This document shows, piece by piece, positions 16,646 to 25,939 of a stretch of 64,000 bases of DNA. Where the stretch lies: assembly GCF_026460885.1 (NCBI RefSeq), contig NZ_JAOVZW010000020.1, forward strand, positions 1-64,000, written 5' to 3'. Every line of letters starts with the position of its first letter. Position 1 is the stretch's first letter. Both the position numbers and the translations under genes were made by a program. The notes under the pieces are model-generated. The model did not search any database and was not told the DNA's origin. It saw only the letters and a list, made by a program, of their open reading frames with translations. Source of the DNA: Chryseobacterium formosum. GTDB lineage: Bacteria; Bacteroidota; Bacteroidia; Flavobacteriales; Weeksellaceae.

Positions 16646-19195
16646 ATGGCAAAAAACAAAAACTTAATATACATTGCAGTTTCTTTAATTGCATTTTTAG
16701 TTTTAGCATTTTTATATTCTACTCCTGTTTTTACGGGAAAACAGCTTTTTCAGCACGATATTGTTCAATATCGAGGTGGTGCAAAAGAGCTTATTGATTA
16801 TCGAGAAAACTTTGATAAAGAAACTTACTGGAGCGACTCTATGTTTGGCGGAATGCCGACTTACCAAATGGGAAGCCGTTTTGAAGGCGATATTATTAAA
16901 AAAGTTGACAGCTATCTGAATATTTTGCCAAGACCTGTTAATTATCTGTTCTTACTGTTTTCAGGATTTTTTCTTTTAGGAATGGTTGCCGTCCGAAACT
17001 GGAAATATGCACTTTTAGGAGCCACATTTTTCGGACTTTCCACTTATTTCTATATTATTATTGCGGCCGGACACAACGGAAAAGTGAACACTATAGAATA
17101 TTTTGCGCCACTTTTAGCCGGAATTTTATTGGTTTATATAAGAAAAAAATATGTCATTGGTTTTATTGTAACTACTCTATTCTTCGGATTACAGGTTGCT
17201 GCAAACCACCCACAAATGACGTATTATCTGTTTTTAGGACTCGGATTTTTATTTATATCTGAATTAATAAGAGCAATCAAAAAGATGATTCCGATGAAAC
17301 ATTTTTTGATCTCATCAGGAATTATTGCAGGCGCTTTAATCATTGGAGTTGGGATGAATTCTCAGCGAATCATGGCAAATTCTGAATACATTAAAGAAAC
17401 GGTAAGAGGAAAACAAATTCTGACAAACGACAGTCACAAAGCCGGAAATTCCGGGATGGATAAGGAAAGCATCCTGATGTGGAGCTATGGAAAACTGGAA
17501 ACTTTAAACCTTTTCATTCCAAGATTAATGGGAGGCGGAAGTCAGGAACCAGAAGGTGCTGCAATGATGGAAAAAATGCAACAACTCGTTCAGGATAACG
17601 TAACTTCTCAAGCTGAATACGATAGAATTTCAAAAGGATTCGGGAGCTTAACGTATTGGGGAGATCAGCCCGGAACTTCAGGACCTGCTTATCAGGGAGC
17701 AATTGTTTGTTTCTTAGCACTTTTAGGATTCTTTTTTGCGCCAAAAAAATATCGTTATTGGATTTTAGGAGCTACAATTCTGACAATTTTATTAGCTTGG
17801 GGAAGCAACTTCATGTTCTTATCGGATTTGTTTATTGATTTTGTTCCATTCTACAGTAAATTCAGAGCGCCGTCTTCAATTTTGGTTGTGGTAGAATTAT
17901 TATTCCCATTAATTGCAATTATCGGATTATATAGATTCTTTAAAAGTGAAAATCTAGATGAAGACTACAAAAAGAAAATCCTTACTTATGTAGGAGGAGG
18001 AACTTTAGGCTTAACATTAATTTTGATTGTTTTCGGAAAATCAATTTTAGGTTTTGCTACAGACAACGAACAATTATATTTACCACCTTTTTTATTGGAT
18101 TATTTAGTTGATGAGCGTTTCAGTATGTTCCGAACAGATGCCATCAAAGCATTATTGTATGTGGGAATCACTGTAGCTGTTTTATTCTTTGCTTTAAAAC
18201 AAAAATTAAATCAAAATATAGCTTTAATTGTTATCGGTCTGGTAAGTTTATTTGACCTTTGGACGGTTAATAAACGTTATTTAAACGATGATAATTATGT
18301 TGATAAAATCTTTGCTGAAAATCCTTTTCAAACTGAAGGTTCGGATTATTTAGCTGAGAAAGTAGGTGATAATGCTAATTTGCAATCCATTTTAGCAAGT
18401 ATTCCGGTAAACAAAACATTGGAAACTATTGCTGAAAGAGATAAAAAACATTACAGAGTTTACAATCAGGTTTTAGGTACAACCAGCGAAACCAATACTT
18501 CTTATTTCAAATCATCAATCGGAGGTTATCACGCTGTGAAACTTAGAAGATATGACGATTTACTGAACGAATATATCGTACAACCCGACAGTGTAAAGAC
18601 ACCAAAAATTCTAAATTTGTTGAATACAAAATACATGATTTTTGGAAATCCACAAGAACCGCAAGTTGTTCCGAATCCAAAAGCTAATGGAAATGCTTGG
18701 TTTGTAAGTGATTTGAAATTTGTGAATACTCCGAATGAAGAAATCAAGTCTATCGGAGAAATCGACAGCAAAAAAACAGCGGTAATCAACGCTTCTGATA
18801 AGTCTTATTTCAGCAATAAGCCAGTTCAGGCAGATTCAACAGCGACAATTAATCTGACAAAATATGAAGCCAATGAACTGGAATTCAAATCTCAATCGAA
18901 AACACCGCAACTAGCAGTTTTCTCTGAAGTTTATTATCCTCATGGCTGGAAAATAATGATTGACGAAAAAGAAGTTCCTTACATTAAAGCAGATTATTTG
19001 CTTCGAGCAGTTCATGTTCCGGCAGGAAATCATAACATTAAAATGATTTTTGAGCCACAAGTTATAGAAACTGGGAAGTGGATTTCTCTTCTTTGCTTCG
19101 GATTATTCGTTATATTAAGTGCGTTTGGAATTTTCTATATTTACCGAAAAAGAGATAAAAAACAACTTGAAATCTCAATTGACAAATCTGTGTAA
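16646..19195 (+). CDS. YfhO family multi-pass membrane protein
   Basis: An 849-residue polytopic protein with about 12 or more hydrophobic helices in the first 530 residues and at the extreme C terminus, and a soluble region between about 540 and 800. Sequence marks such as the opening TPVFTGKQLFQHDIVQYRGG, the extracellular YWSDSMFGGMPTYQMG and the C-terminal YPHGWKIMIDEKEVPYIKAD are typical of YfhO proteins. These are GT-C-like membrane proteins, in Gram-positives needed for lipoteichoic acid glycosylation; in Bacteroidota the substrate is unknown. The downstream glycosyltransferase may act in the same pathway. Confidence 0.8.
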   Translation: MAKNKNLIYIAVSLIAFLVLAFLYSTPVFTGKQLFQHDIVQYRGGAKELIDYRENFDKETYWSDSMFGGMPTYQMGSRFEGDIIKKVDSYLNILPRPVNYLFLLFSGFFLLGMVAVRNWKYALLGATFFGLSTYFYIIIAAGHNGKVNTIEYFAPLLAGILLVYIRKKYVIGFIVTTLFFGLQVAANHPQMTYYLFLGLGFLFISELIRAIKKMIPMKHFLISSGIIAGALIIGVGMNSQRIMANSEYIKETVRGKQILTNDSHKAGNSGMDKESILMWSYGKLETLNLFIPRLMGGGSQEPEGAAMMEKMQQLVQDNVTSQAEYDRISKGFGSLTYWGDQPGTSGPAYQGAIVCFLALLGFFFAPKKYRYWILGATILTILLAWGSNFMFLSDLFIDFVPFYSKFRAPSSILVVVELLFPLIAIIGLYRFFKSENLDEDYKKKILTYVGGGTLGLTLILIVFGKSILGFATDNEQLYLPPFLLDYLVDERFSMFRTDAIKALLYVGITVAVLFFALKQKLNQNIALIVIGLVSLFDLWTVNKRYLNDDNYVDKIFAENPFQTEGSDYLAEKVGDNANLQSILASIPVNKTLETIAERDKKHYRVYNQVLGTTSETNTSYFKSSIGGYHAVKLRRYDDLLNEYIVQPDSVKTPKILNLLNTKYMIFGNPQEPQVVPNPKANGNAWFVSDLKFVNTPNEEIKSIGEIDSKKTAVINASDKSYFSNKPVQADSTATINLTKYEANELEFKSQSKTPQLAVFSEVYYPHGWKIMIDEKEVPYIKADYLLRAVHVPAGNHNIKMIFEPQVIETGKWISLLCFGLFVILSAFGIFYIYRKRDKKQLEISIDKSV

Positions 19196-19200
19196 GTTTC

Positions 19201-19237
19201 TGTCATTCTGAACGAAGCATAGCGTAGTGAAGAATCT
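19201..19237 (+). repeat. 37-bp repeat, left flank of the GIY-YIG gene
   Basis: The repeat starts TGTCATTCTGAACGAAGC and ends AGTGAAGAATCT. Its reverse complement occurs at 19599-19635 (33 of 37 positions identical) and a third copy in the same orientation is at 59341-59377 (35 of 37). ATTCT and AGAAT near the ends make it an imperfect palindrome. Confidence 0.85.
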
Positions 19238-19290
19238 CATTTTAAGTAATGATTTTTCCTAACATCAGAAGGACAAAAGAAAAACAATCA

Positions 19291-19596
19291 ATGAAAACTC
19301 TTGGAACTCATAATTACTATGTCTATATTTTAACCAATAAAATAAAGACTGTTTTATACACAGGAGTTACCAACGATTTGAAATCCCGATTGTATTGGCA
19401 TCAGAATCCGGAAGCAATTGACAAGAGTTTCACCACAAAATATAAATGTTTCTATTTAATTTATTTTGAACAATTTGCTGATGTAGAAACTGCTATCAAA
19501 AGAGAAAAGCAGATAAAAGGTTGGACAAGAATTAAAAAAGAGAACTTAATTAAAGAATTTAATCCTACTTGGAAATTTTTGAATGATGACGTTTAA
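19291..19596 (+). CDS. GIY-YIG domain nuclease-like protein
   Basis: A 101-residue single-domain GIY-YIG protein of the UPF0213/YhbQ type. The motif halves are YYVYIL (9-14) and LYTGVT (22-27), with the conserved Arg in LKSRLYWH and the later REKQIKGW segment. The ATG at 19291 is preferred to one at 19249 because the family starts a few residues before the YVYIL strand. The whole gene lies between inverted 37-bp repeats, so it resembles a mobile cassette between the yfhO and glycosyltransferase genes. Cleavage activity is not proven for this subfamily. Confidence 0.8.
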   Translation: MKTLGTHNYYVYILTNKIKTVLYTGVTNDLKSRLYWHQNPEAIDKSFTTKYKCFYLIYFEQFADVETAIKREKQIKGWTRIKKENLIKEFNPTWKFLNDDV

Positions 19597-19598
19597 TA

Positions 19599-19635
19599 AG
19601 ATTCTTCATTACGCTTCGCTTCATTCAGAATGACA
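19599..19635 (-). repeat. 37-bp repeat, right flank of the GIY-YIG gene (inverted)
   Basis: Reverse-complement copy of 19201-19237 with four mismatches. It starts 3 bases after the GIY-YIG stop codon. Confidence 0.85.
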
Positions 19636-19646
19636 ATCTGCAAAAT

Positions 19647-20936
19647 ATGGAACAAAAGAAAATCCTTATCATAACCTATTATTGGCCACCTGCAGGAGGA
19701 CCAGGAGTTCAGCGATGGCTGAAATTCGCAAAATATCTTCCAGAATTTGGCTGGAAACCGATTATTTATACACCTGAAAACCCAAGCTATCCTTTATTGG
19801 ACGAAAGTTTAATGAAAGATGTTCCTGAAGATTTGGAAATCGTAAGAACAAAGATCTGGGAGCCTTATCAATTGGCAGAAAAGCTTAATAAAAGCAATAA
19901 AAAATTCAAAGCGGGGCAATTTGATGTGGGCAATAATCAAAGCTGGAAATCTAAACTTTCGATTTGGGTAAGAGGTAATTTTTTCATTCCTGATGCTCGA
20001 GTTTTTTGGGTAAAACCTTCCACAGAATTTCTTGAAAAGTATTTGAAAGAAAACAAAATTGAAACGATTGTTACTTCGGGACCACCACATTCGATGCATC
20101 TAATTGGTTTAAATTTAAAAAAAATAATGCCCAATTTGAAATGGATTGCCGATTTCCGAGATCCATGGACAGAAATTTCCTATTACAAACATTTAAAACT
20201 GACTAACAGATCAGATAAAAAACACCGTTTTTTAGAAAGTGAAGTTTTCAAAAATGCCGATATTACTTTGGCAACAAGCTACACCGATGCAGAAAATTTT
20301 CGTAAAAATGGCGCCAATTCTTTTTGTATTACCAATGGGTTCGACGAATCAGATGCTTCGACTTCGCTCAACATGACACAGAAGTCCAATAAATTTACTT
20401 TAAGCTATATCGGTGTTTTGGAACAACTAAGAAACCCAGAAAACCTTTGGAAAGTATTGGATAATTTGGTTAAAACCAATTCAGATTTTGCAGAAAATTT
20501 CAGCTTAAAATTTGTCGGAAGAATCGATGACAAAATTTCAGAAACGCTTGAAAATTCAAATTTAAAAAATCACATTTTAAATCTTGGTTATGTTTCGCAC
20601 GAAAAAGCTGTTAACGAAATGGCAAATTCTTCTGTATTACTAATTACAAATTTCCCAAATGATTCTTCAAAAGGAATTATTCCCGGAAAAATATTTGAAT
20701 ATTTAGCGACTGGAAAACAGATTATTTCTTTTGGACCAAATCAAGCCGATGTTTCAAAAATTTTAGACGAAACAAAAGCCGGAAAGCATTTTGGGTATAA
20801 TGATTCCAAAGAAATTGAAGATTTTATTTTAGAGAAATTTGACCTTTGGAAAAATGGATATCTTTCAGAAAACACAGAAAATATTGAGCAATTTTCAAGA
20901 AGAAATTTAACGAAACAACTTTCGGAAATTTTATAA
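19647..20936 (+). CDS. Glycosyltransferase, GT4-like (GT-B fold)
   Basis: A 429-residue glycosyltransferase. The N-terminal domain opens with ILIITYYWPPAGGPGVQRW, the acceptor-side motif of this Bacteroidota family, and has a conserved WIADFRDPWTE (about 165-175). The C-terminal nucleotide-sugar domain has the IIPGKIFEYLATGKQII block (about 338-354) with its conserved Glu. It probably builds a cell-surface polysaccharide; donor and acceptor are unknown. Residues about 235-244 in the linker between domains are encoded by a stretch (20351-20378) that matches a known intergenic repeat type, an apparent in-frame insertion. No signal peptide. Confidence 0.8.
   Translation: MEQKKILIITYYWPPAGGPGVQRWLKFAKYLPEFGWKPIIYTPENPSYPLLDESLMKDVPEDLEIVRTKIWEPYQLAEKLNKSNKKFKAGQFDVGNNQSWKSKLSIWVRGNFFIPDARVFWVKPSTEFLEKYLKENKIETIVTSGPPHSMHLIGLNLKKIMPNLKWIADFRDPWTEISYYKHLKLTNRSDKKHRFLESEVFKNADITLATSYTDAENFRKNGANSFCITNGFDESDASTSLNMTQKSNKFTLSYIGVLEQLRNPENLWKVLDNLVKTNSDFAENFSLKFVGRIDDKISETLENSNLKNHILNLGYVSHEKAVNEMANSSVLLITNFPNDSSKGIIPGKIFEYLATGKQIISFGPNQADVSKILDETKAGKHFGYNDSKEIEDFILEKFDLWKNGYLSENTENIEQFSRRNLTKQLSEIL
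20351..20378 (-). repeat. Intergenic-type repeat fragment inside the glycosyltransferase gene
   Basis: Read on the minus strand this begins TGTCATGTTGAGCGAAGT and ends GAAGCATCT, a sequence related to the 37-bp repeats at 19201, 19599 and 59341 and of a type I recall as a common Bacteroidota intergenic repeat. It is in frame and encodes about ten linker residues (SDASTSLNMT). Confidence 0.6.
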
Positions 20937-20940
20937 AATT

Positions 20941-20967
20941 ATTCCCCATCTGTAAAAGAAGGGGAAT
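20941..20967. terminator. Terminator-like hairpin between convergent genes
   Basis: ATTCCCC and GGGGAAT form a 7-bp stem followed by TTTTATTT. It separates the glycosyltransferase gene from the convergent lipoprotein gene, whose stop codon lies just beyond it. Confidence 0.6.
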
Positions 20968-20972
20968 TTTAT

Positions 20973-21608
20973 TTATATCGTCCATTCATCATTGATAACC
21001 GCTACCACATAATATTTTCCATCAAATTCTTCAAAAACAAAACGAAGTGCATTCCAATCCATTCCGCCATTTTTTTCTGAACCGGCAATATAGTTTTCTG
21101 TAAAATTGGTATTGGGATACATTTCTTTCAGATTATTAAGAGAATTTCCACCACCAAGAAATTTATTGAATGAATATTCTGATTTAGTAAAATCTTTTTT
21201 AAACAACCACTTTTTCATGTATTGATCAACAGTTGCCTTATAAATTTCACCTGAACCGTCAAGAGATCCCCAAGTGAAAATAGTTTTTGTAGGAAAATAT
21301 TTCTCAAAATCGGCTTTAGAAAAATGTTTATCCTCATTCTTGTTCACAAAAGCATACATCGAAAATCTGACGCCTTTTTGAGGATGAATATAATTCGCAA
21401 AAACATCGTAATAACTTACTTTCAAAGCTTGCAGCAACTCATCATTAGTCTTTTTGAGCGCAACTTCCGTTGAAAAAGAATCTTGTTCGGTTTCCGTTCT
21501 TTCATTGGTTCTTTTAAGATTATCTGTGGAGACAGTCGGGCTTTTATCTTGTTTCTTGTCACAAGACAAAACTGCTAAAATTAAAACCATTGCAAAAGCC
21601 TTTTTCAT
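20973..21608 (-). CDS. Lipoprotein of unknown function
   Basis: A 211-residue lipoprotein: signal peptide MKKAFAMVLILAVLS with lipidation at Cys16 (lipobox AVLSC), then a polar Lys/Thr/Asp-rich linker to about residue 50. The globular part has conserved-looking features (YANYIHPQKGVRFSMYAFVN-like start, FTWGSLDGSGE, and a C-terminal GMDWNALRFVFEEFDGKYYVV). I recognise it as a type of Bacteroidota hypothetical lipoprotein but not as a named family. It stands alone, convergent with the glycosyltransferase gene. Confidence 0.6.
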   Translation of the reverse strand: MKKAFAMVLILAVLSCDKKQDKSPTVSTDNLKRTNERTETEQDSFSTEVALKKTNDELLQALKVSYYDVFANYIHPQKGVRFSMYAFVNKNEDKHFSKADFEKYFPTKTIFTWGSLDGSGEIYKATVDQYMKKWLFKKDFTKSEYSFNKFLGGGNSLNNLKEMYPNTNFTENYIAGSEKNGGMDWNALRFVFEEFDGKYYVVAVINDEWTI

Positions 21609-21763
21609 TATAAAAATTTTATGGAAAAGTTCAAAAGGAATGCCAGTTTTAAATTATCAATTTTAAGTTTATTTCAAATTTAATAGAGTTTGATGATTAA
21701 AACTATTGTTTTTTGTATAATCATTAAAGCTTAATCCTAAAGGCTTTTTAGTATTTTTGATGT

Positions 21764-22729
21764 ATGGAAATTTTAGATATTCTCATTATCGGAGCGGGAC
21801 CAATTGGTCTTAATTGTGCTCTCGAAGCTAAAAAAAATAATCTCAATTATTTGATTATAGAAAAAGGAACAATTGTCAATTCTTTGTACAATTATCCATT
21901 ATACATGAAGTTTTTTTCTACAGCTGATAAACTTGAAATTGACGAGATTCCACTTATTACAACTGCTCCAAAACCCGGAAGACAGGACGCTTTAGAATAT
22001 TATCAGGGAATTGCGAGACAGAAAAACATCAATATTAATCTTTACGAAAAAGTTTTAAAGGTTTCCAAAAACGGAGAAATTTTTGAGATTAAAACTTCAA
22101 AATCAAAATATTTTGCAAAAAACGTTATCATCTCAACCGGATTTTATGACATTCCGAATCTGATGAATATTCCGGGTGAAAATCTTGAGAAAGTTAAACA
22201 TTATTACACCGAACCTTACCCTTTCGCTAAACAAAAAATTGTTGTAGTTGGCTCAAGCAATTCCTCTGTTGATGCCGCTTTGGAAACCTATAGAAAAGGT
22301 GCAGAAGTAACGATGATCATCCGTAATTCTGAAATTTCGCCTAACGTAAAATATTGGGTGAAACCTGATATTGAAAATAGAATTACAGAAAGAAATATTA
22401 CTGCTCATTTTAATTCTGAACTGATTGAAATTAAAGAAAATTCTGTGATTTTCAAAGATGAAAACGGAAAAATTAATGAGATTGAAAATGATTTTGTTTT
22501 GGCAATGACTGGTTATCTTCCCGATTTTGATTTTCTTAAAAATTCCGGAATTGATTTACAAGGAGATTGCTTAAAACCATTTTATAATGAAGAAACTATG
22601 GAAACCAATGTTCCGGATTTATATTTGGCGGGGGTAGTTTGTGGTGGAAAAGACACCCATTTGTGGTTTATAGAAAATTCCAGAATTCATGCAGATATTA
22701 TTATCAAAAATATTATTTCCAAAAAATAA
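21764..22729 (+). CDS. YpdA-like FAD/NAD(P)H oxidoreductase
   Basis: A 321-residue flavoprotein with two Rossmann motifs: GAGPIG (10-15) for FAD and GSSNSSVDAALE (about 162-173) for NADPH. The stretches IIEKGTIVNSLYNYPLYMKF and GYLPDFDFLKNSGI align with YpdA, the bacillithiol-disulfide reductase of Firmicutes. Unlike thioredoxin reductase there is no CxxC pair. The Cys that follows GGGP in S. aureus YpdA (Cys14) is Ile14 here, so the disulfide-reductase role is uncertain. Bacteroidota of this group are known to make bacillithiol. The gene appears monocistronic. Confidence 0.75.
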   Translation: MEILDILIIGAGPIGLNCALEAKKNNLNYLIIEKGTIVNSLYNYPLYMKFFSTADKLEIDEIPLITTAPKPGRQDALEYYQGIARQKNININLYEKVLKVSKNGEIFEIKTSKSKYFAKNVIISTGFYDIPNLMNIPGENLEKVKHYYTEPYPFAKQKIVVVGSSNSSVDAALETYRKGAEVTMIIRNSEISPNVKYWVKPDIENRITERNITAHFNSELIEIKENSVIFKDENGKINEIENDFVLAMTGYLPDFDFLKNSGIDLQGDCLKPFYNEETMETNVPDLYLAGVVCGGKDTHLWFIENSRIHADIIIKNIISKK

Positions 22730-22787
22730 TTATTTAGGAAAAATTTAATCATAAAATAGTTTTATTTTTAGATACTTAAATTCTATC

Positions 22788-23780
22788 ATGAAAAAGCTGA
22801 TTATTTTTACTTTCATTACAACTTTTTTTTCAATTCAAACTTTTGCGCAATCAGATAGCATTAAAGTTTATGTCACTCAGGCATTAAAGATTATGAAAAA
22901 TAAATCTGTCAATAAAGGTAAACTGAATTGGGAAGATATATTTGCTAAAACTTTAACCGAATCATCAAAGGCAAAAACGATTAAAGAAACTTATCCTGCT
23001 ATAAAAAATGCTTTAAGCTCTTTAAATGATTCACATTCTAATTTTTATCCTGAAAACGTGGTGAAAGCATATACTTTAGGTTATAAAGCTACCGGTCAGG
23101 AATTTCCTATAATTAAAAGTGAACTTCTTGAAAACCAATACGCATACATCAGTTTGCCAGATATCGGATCTTTCAACAAAGGTGACTGGAATTTATATAT
23201 CAATACTTTTTATACAAAAGTTAATGACCTCCAAAAACGTAATCCCAAAGGTTGGATTATTGACTTGAGAGGAAACTTCGGAGGAATGCTTTACCCGATG
23301 TATGCTGCGATTGCACCATTTTTAGACACAAAAAATGTAGTGGGTACAAAAGATGCCGAAGGCAAAATCGAATATTACAATTACAAAAAAGGTAGATTTT
23401 ATGAAGGTTCTACAGCAACGCAATTATTTCAGTTGACCCAAAAAGAACCCAAACCTATAAAAAAACCAGTTGCAATATTGGTGAATAAAGTAACTGGAAG
23501 TTCAGCTGAATTTATTGCCGCAGCATTCGTAGGGCAAAAAAATGCTAAAATAATCGGGACAAATACCCAAGGTTTAACATCCGGAAATCAGGAATATAAA
23601 TTATCCGACGGATCTTTTCTTGTACTTACTATCGGAAATATCGTTGACAGAACCGGCAAAGAATACACAAAAATCGGTGAAGGAATTTCTCCGAATATCA
23701 CCATCGAAAAAGCAACAGATGAGGCAAAAACTAATGAAACTTATCTGAAAAAAGCATTTGAGTCTATCGATAATAAATAG
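22788..23780 (+). CDS. S41 family (C-terminal processing-like) peptidase
   Basis: A 330-residue exported serine peptidase. Residues 1-21 form a signal peptide (cleavage after FAQ). The core has GWIIDLRGNFGG (155-166) and KVTGSSAEFIAAAF, where Ser239 in GSSAE is the predicted nucleophile. The N-terminal helical part contains SLNDSHSNF, typical of tail-specific proteases, but no clear PDZ domain is visible. It would act in the periplasm or at the outer membrane. Its stop lies 6 bases from the convergent stop of the TonB-dependent receptor gene, with no clear terminator between them. Confidence 0.8.
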   Translation: MKKLIIFTFITTFFSIQTFAQSDSIKVYVTQALKIMKNKSVNKGKLNWEDIFAKTLTESSKAKTIKETYPAIKNALSSLNDSHSNFYPENVVKAYTLGYKATGQEFPIIKSELLENQYAYISLPDIGSFNKGDWNLYINTFYTKVNDLQKRNPKGWIIDLRGNFGGMLYPMYAAIAPFLDTKNVVGTKDAEGKIEYYNYKKGRFYEGSTATQLFQLTQKEPKPIKKPVAILVNKVTGSSAEFIAAAFVGQKNAKIIGTNTQGLTSGNQEYKLSDGSFLVLTIGNIVDRTGKEYTKIGEGISPNITIEKATDEAKTNETYLKKAFESIDNK

Positions 23781-23786
23781 TAATAA

Positions 23787-25817
23787 TTAAAAATCAACCT
23801 TCATTCCCAAAACGAAATTTCTCTTTGCTGCAGGATTGTAATATCGGTTTCCGAATGCATTGATGTCAAAGCCTAAAACATAATCTTCATTATATAAATT
23901 CTGAATTTGAAGATATAAATTGACTCTCGTTTTTTCAAAATCTACAGGAAATCTAAACTGAACATTTCCAATTAAATTCGGTTCCGACCAAACAGAATTA
24001 GCGTCATTCAAAGGCATTTTTGAAGTATAAAAATGAGAATAATCAACATTTAGCTTTTTGAAAAAAGTAAAATTCAGCAAGCTGTTTATTGTCGTTTTTG
24101 GAACTCCTGTTAAATCATTTCCCGAAAAATCATTTTCATTCTGTTGATAATTTTTAAATTTAAAATCATAAAAACTTCCTGAAAATCTGAATTTAAAATT
24201 ACTGAAAAAATCATTTTTTAAATTGAAATTCTTAGATTCCAATAAAACTTCCAAACCTTTCTGAACTGTTTCACCAGAATTGACAAAATATTCTTGTCCG
24301 GCTTCATTTTGCCTTCTTACAATTGCATTTTTCATTCTGAAATCGAAATAGCTTCCTTCTACGAAAATAATATTTCCTAACTGTTTTCGGATTCCGATTT
24401 CTTTATTCCAGCCATATTCTGGACTTAAATCTTGGTTAAATTCCTGTGTTGAAGAACGGATTTCTTCACTCGTCGGTGCCGAATTTCCTTTTCCGATTTT
24501 TCCTCTTACAGAAAAACCTTTACCAAGAAGATAAGTCAAACCAAAATTGGGAAGCCATTGATTTTTAAACTGAATATTGCCGCTTTCATTTCTTGGATAA
24601 AGTCTTTCCCAGTCGTAAGAATTAGAATTTAAACTGATTGAAATATCGGTAAAAAGCTTTTCATCAAAATTCAATTTTTGGGAAAGAAAATAGAATCCTG
24701 AAACGTTTTTTAATCGATCAAAATTCTGCGGATTACCTTCAACTCCTCTATTATTATCGTAATTTTTAATTAAAATATCATTATTTCCACCCTCAAAACC
24801 AAATCTGTAAGCCAAAGAAATTTTATCCCAGCTTTTTTCATAATTAAAATGCGTTCTCAAAGCAAAATTCGTCTCAAAACGATTTTCAAAATTGGTGATA
24901 AATGGGTTTTCAAAGTCAACATAGGAACCTTGAACTAAAAGAAAATGCGAGAAGTTTTGATTAAATTGATATTCATTTGAAAGTCCTGCTAAAACCATTT
25001 TATTTCTGATTCCAGCATCCTGTTCTTGAGCTCCCAGAACTGTTGCTGTTTTTGGTCTCGCCTGTTTTCTATTGAAATTCATTTGCTCTAAAGTCAGTCC
25101 GCCCGGAGTTTGATAATCGAGATCAGAATACATCAACATTGCTTTCAATAATCCTTTTTCAGAATACTGAAAATTGTCTTTTAAGAAAATTTGTTTCCTC
25201 TGAACTTTTGACTGCTCACGGTAAGAATCCGTCTGATAATAATTTTGGAAAACTTCCAGAAAGTGTTTTCCCACTTGCTTTGAAAAATCAAAACTTTGGT
25301 TGAAAGTTCCATAACTTCCAACTGATAAATTCGCAGAAAGATTATCTGTACTCTTCGTTTTTAAAAGGACCGTTCCGCCTGTAACTGCTCCGTAATCTCC
25401 ACTTTCAGGGCCTTTGTAAATTTCCATTCTGTCAATAAGTTCGGGAGAAATAACGTTGAAATAAGTATTTCCCGAAGCATCCGATAAAATAAAATCATCA
25501 AGATAAACTTTTACATTCCGAACGCCGAAAGGTGACCTTAAAGTACTACCACGAAGAGAAATCCTGTAACTTCCCGGTGAACGTTCTTCCATTCTTGCGC
25601 CTGCAATTTGGTTGATAGATTCGAGCATCCTTTCAGGAGTATTTTGATTCAGCAAATTTTTAGAAAGTACCGAAACTGATTTTGTGGAATTGATGAAAGC
25701 TGTCGGTTTTTTGTAGGCATCAATTCTTACTTCTGAAATTAAAGTTGCAGAATCTCTTTTTTGAGAAAATAAAAATGAAGCGGAAAATAATGAAAAGAAT
25801 ATGTATAATTTTGCCAT
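23787..25817 (-). CDS. TonB-dependent outer-membrane receptor
   Basis: A 676-residue receptor with signal peptide (1-18), plug domain (about 24-155, including SLRGSTLRSPFGVRNVKVYL and IYKGPESGDYGAVTGGTV) and a 22-strand barrel ending in GMKVDF with a terminal aromatic. It lacks the N-terminal carboxypeptidase-like domain of SusC-type receptors, so it is a classical TonB receptor, perhaps for a siderophore, metal or cofactor; the substrate is unknown. The ligand cannot be read from its neighbours, though an MFS exporter lies directly downstream on the same strand. Confidence 0.85.
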   Translation of the reverse strand: MAKLYIFFSLFSASFLFSQKRDSATLISEVRIDAYKKPTAFINSTKSVSVLSKNLLNQNTPERMLESINQIAGARMEERSPGSYRISLRGSTLRSPFGVRNVKVYLDDFILSDASGNTYFNVISPELIDRMEIYKGPESGDYGAVTGGTVLLKTKSTDNLSANLSVGSYGTFNQSFDFSKQVGKHFLEVFQNYYQTDSYREQSKVQRKQIFLKDNFQYSEKGLLKAMLMYSDLDYQTPGGLTLEQMNFNRKQARPKTATVLGAQEQDAGIRNKMVLAGLSNEYQFNQNFSHFLLVQGSYVDFENPFITNFENRFETNFALRTHFNYEKSWDKISLAYRFGFEGGNNDILIKNYDNNRGVEGNPQNFDRLKNVSGFYFLSQKLNFDEKLFTDISISLNSNSYDWERLYPRNESGNIQFKNQWLPNFGLTYLLGKGFSVRGKIGKGNSAPTSEEIRSSTQEFNQDLSPEYGWNKEIGIRKQLGNIIFVEGSYFDFRMKNAIVRRQNEAGQEYFVNSGETVQKGLEVLLESKNFNLKNDFFSNFKFRFSGSFYDFKFKNYQQNENDFSGNDLTGVPKTTINSLLNFTFFKKLNVDYSHFYTSKMPLNDANSVWSEPNLIGNVQFRFPVDFEKTRVNLYLQIQNLYNEDYVLGFDINAFGNRYYNPAAKRNFVLGMKVDF

Positions 25818-25891
25818 TGATGTTGCTATGCAAAAATTGTACTTTCTTTATTCGCAACAAATTAAATTTTGTGAGTCTGTGAAATTTTAAT

Positions 25892-25922
25892 AAAAAAAGA
25901 AAGCCGCAGATTTGCAGCTTTC
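25892..25922 (-). terminator. Terminator-like hairpin upstream of the MFS gene
   Basis: On the minus strand GAAAGC and GCTTTC (25899-25904, 25917-25922) pair around a GCAAATCTGCG loop region and are followed by a T run. It would end transcription coming from the TonB-dependent receptor gene before the MFS gene. Confidence 0.7.
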
Positions 25923-25939
25923 TCTATAAATTTCAAGGG

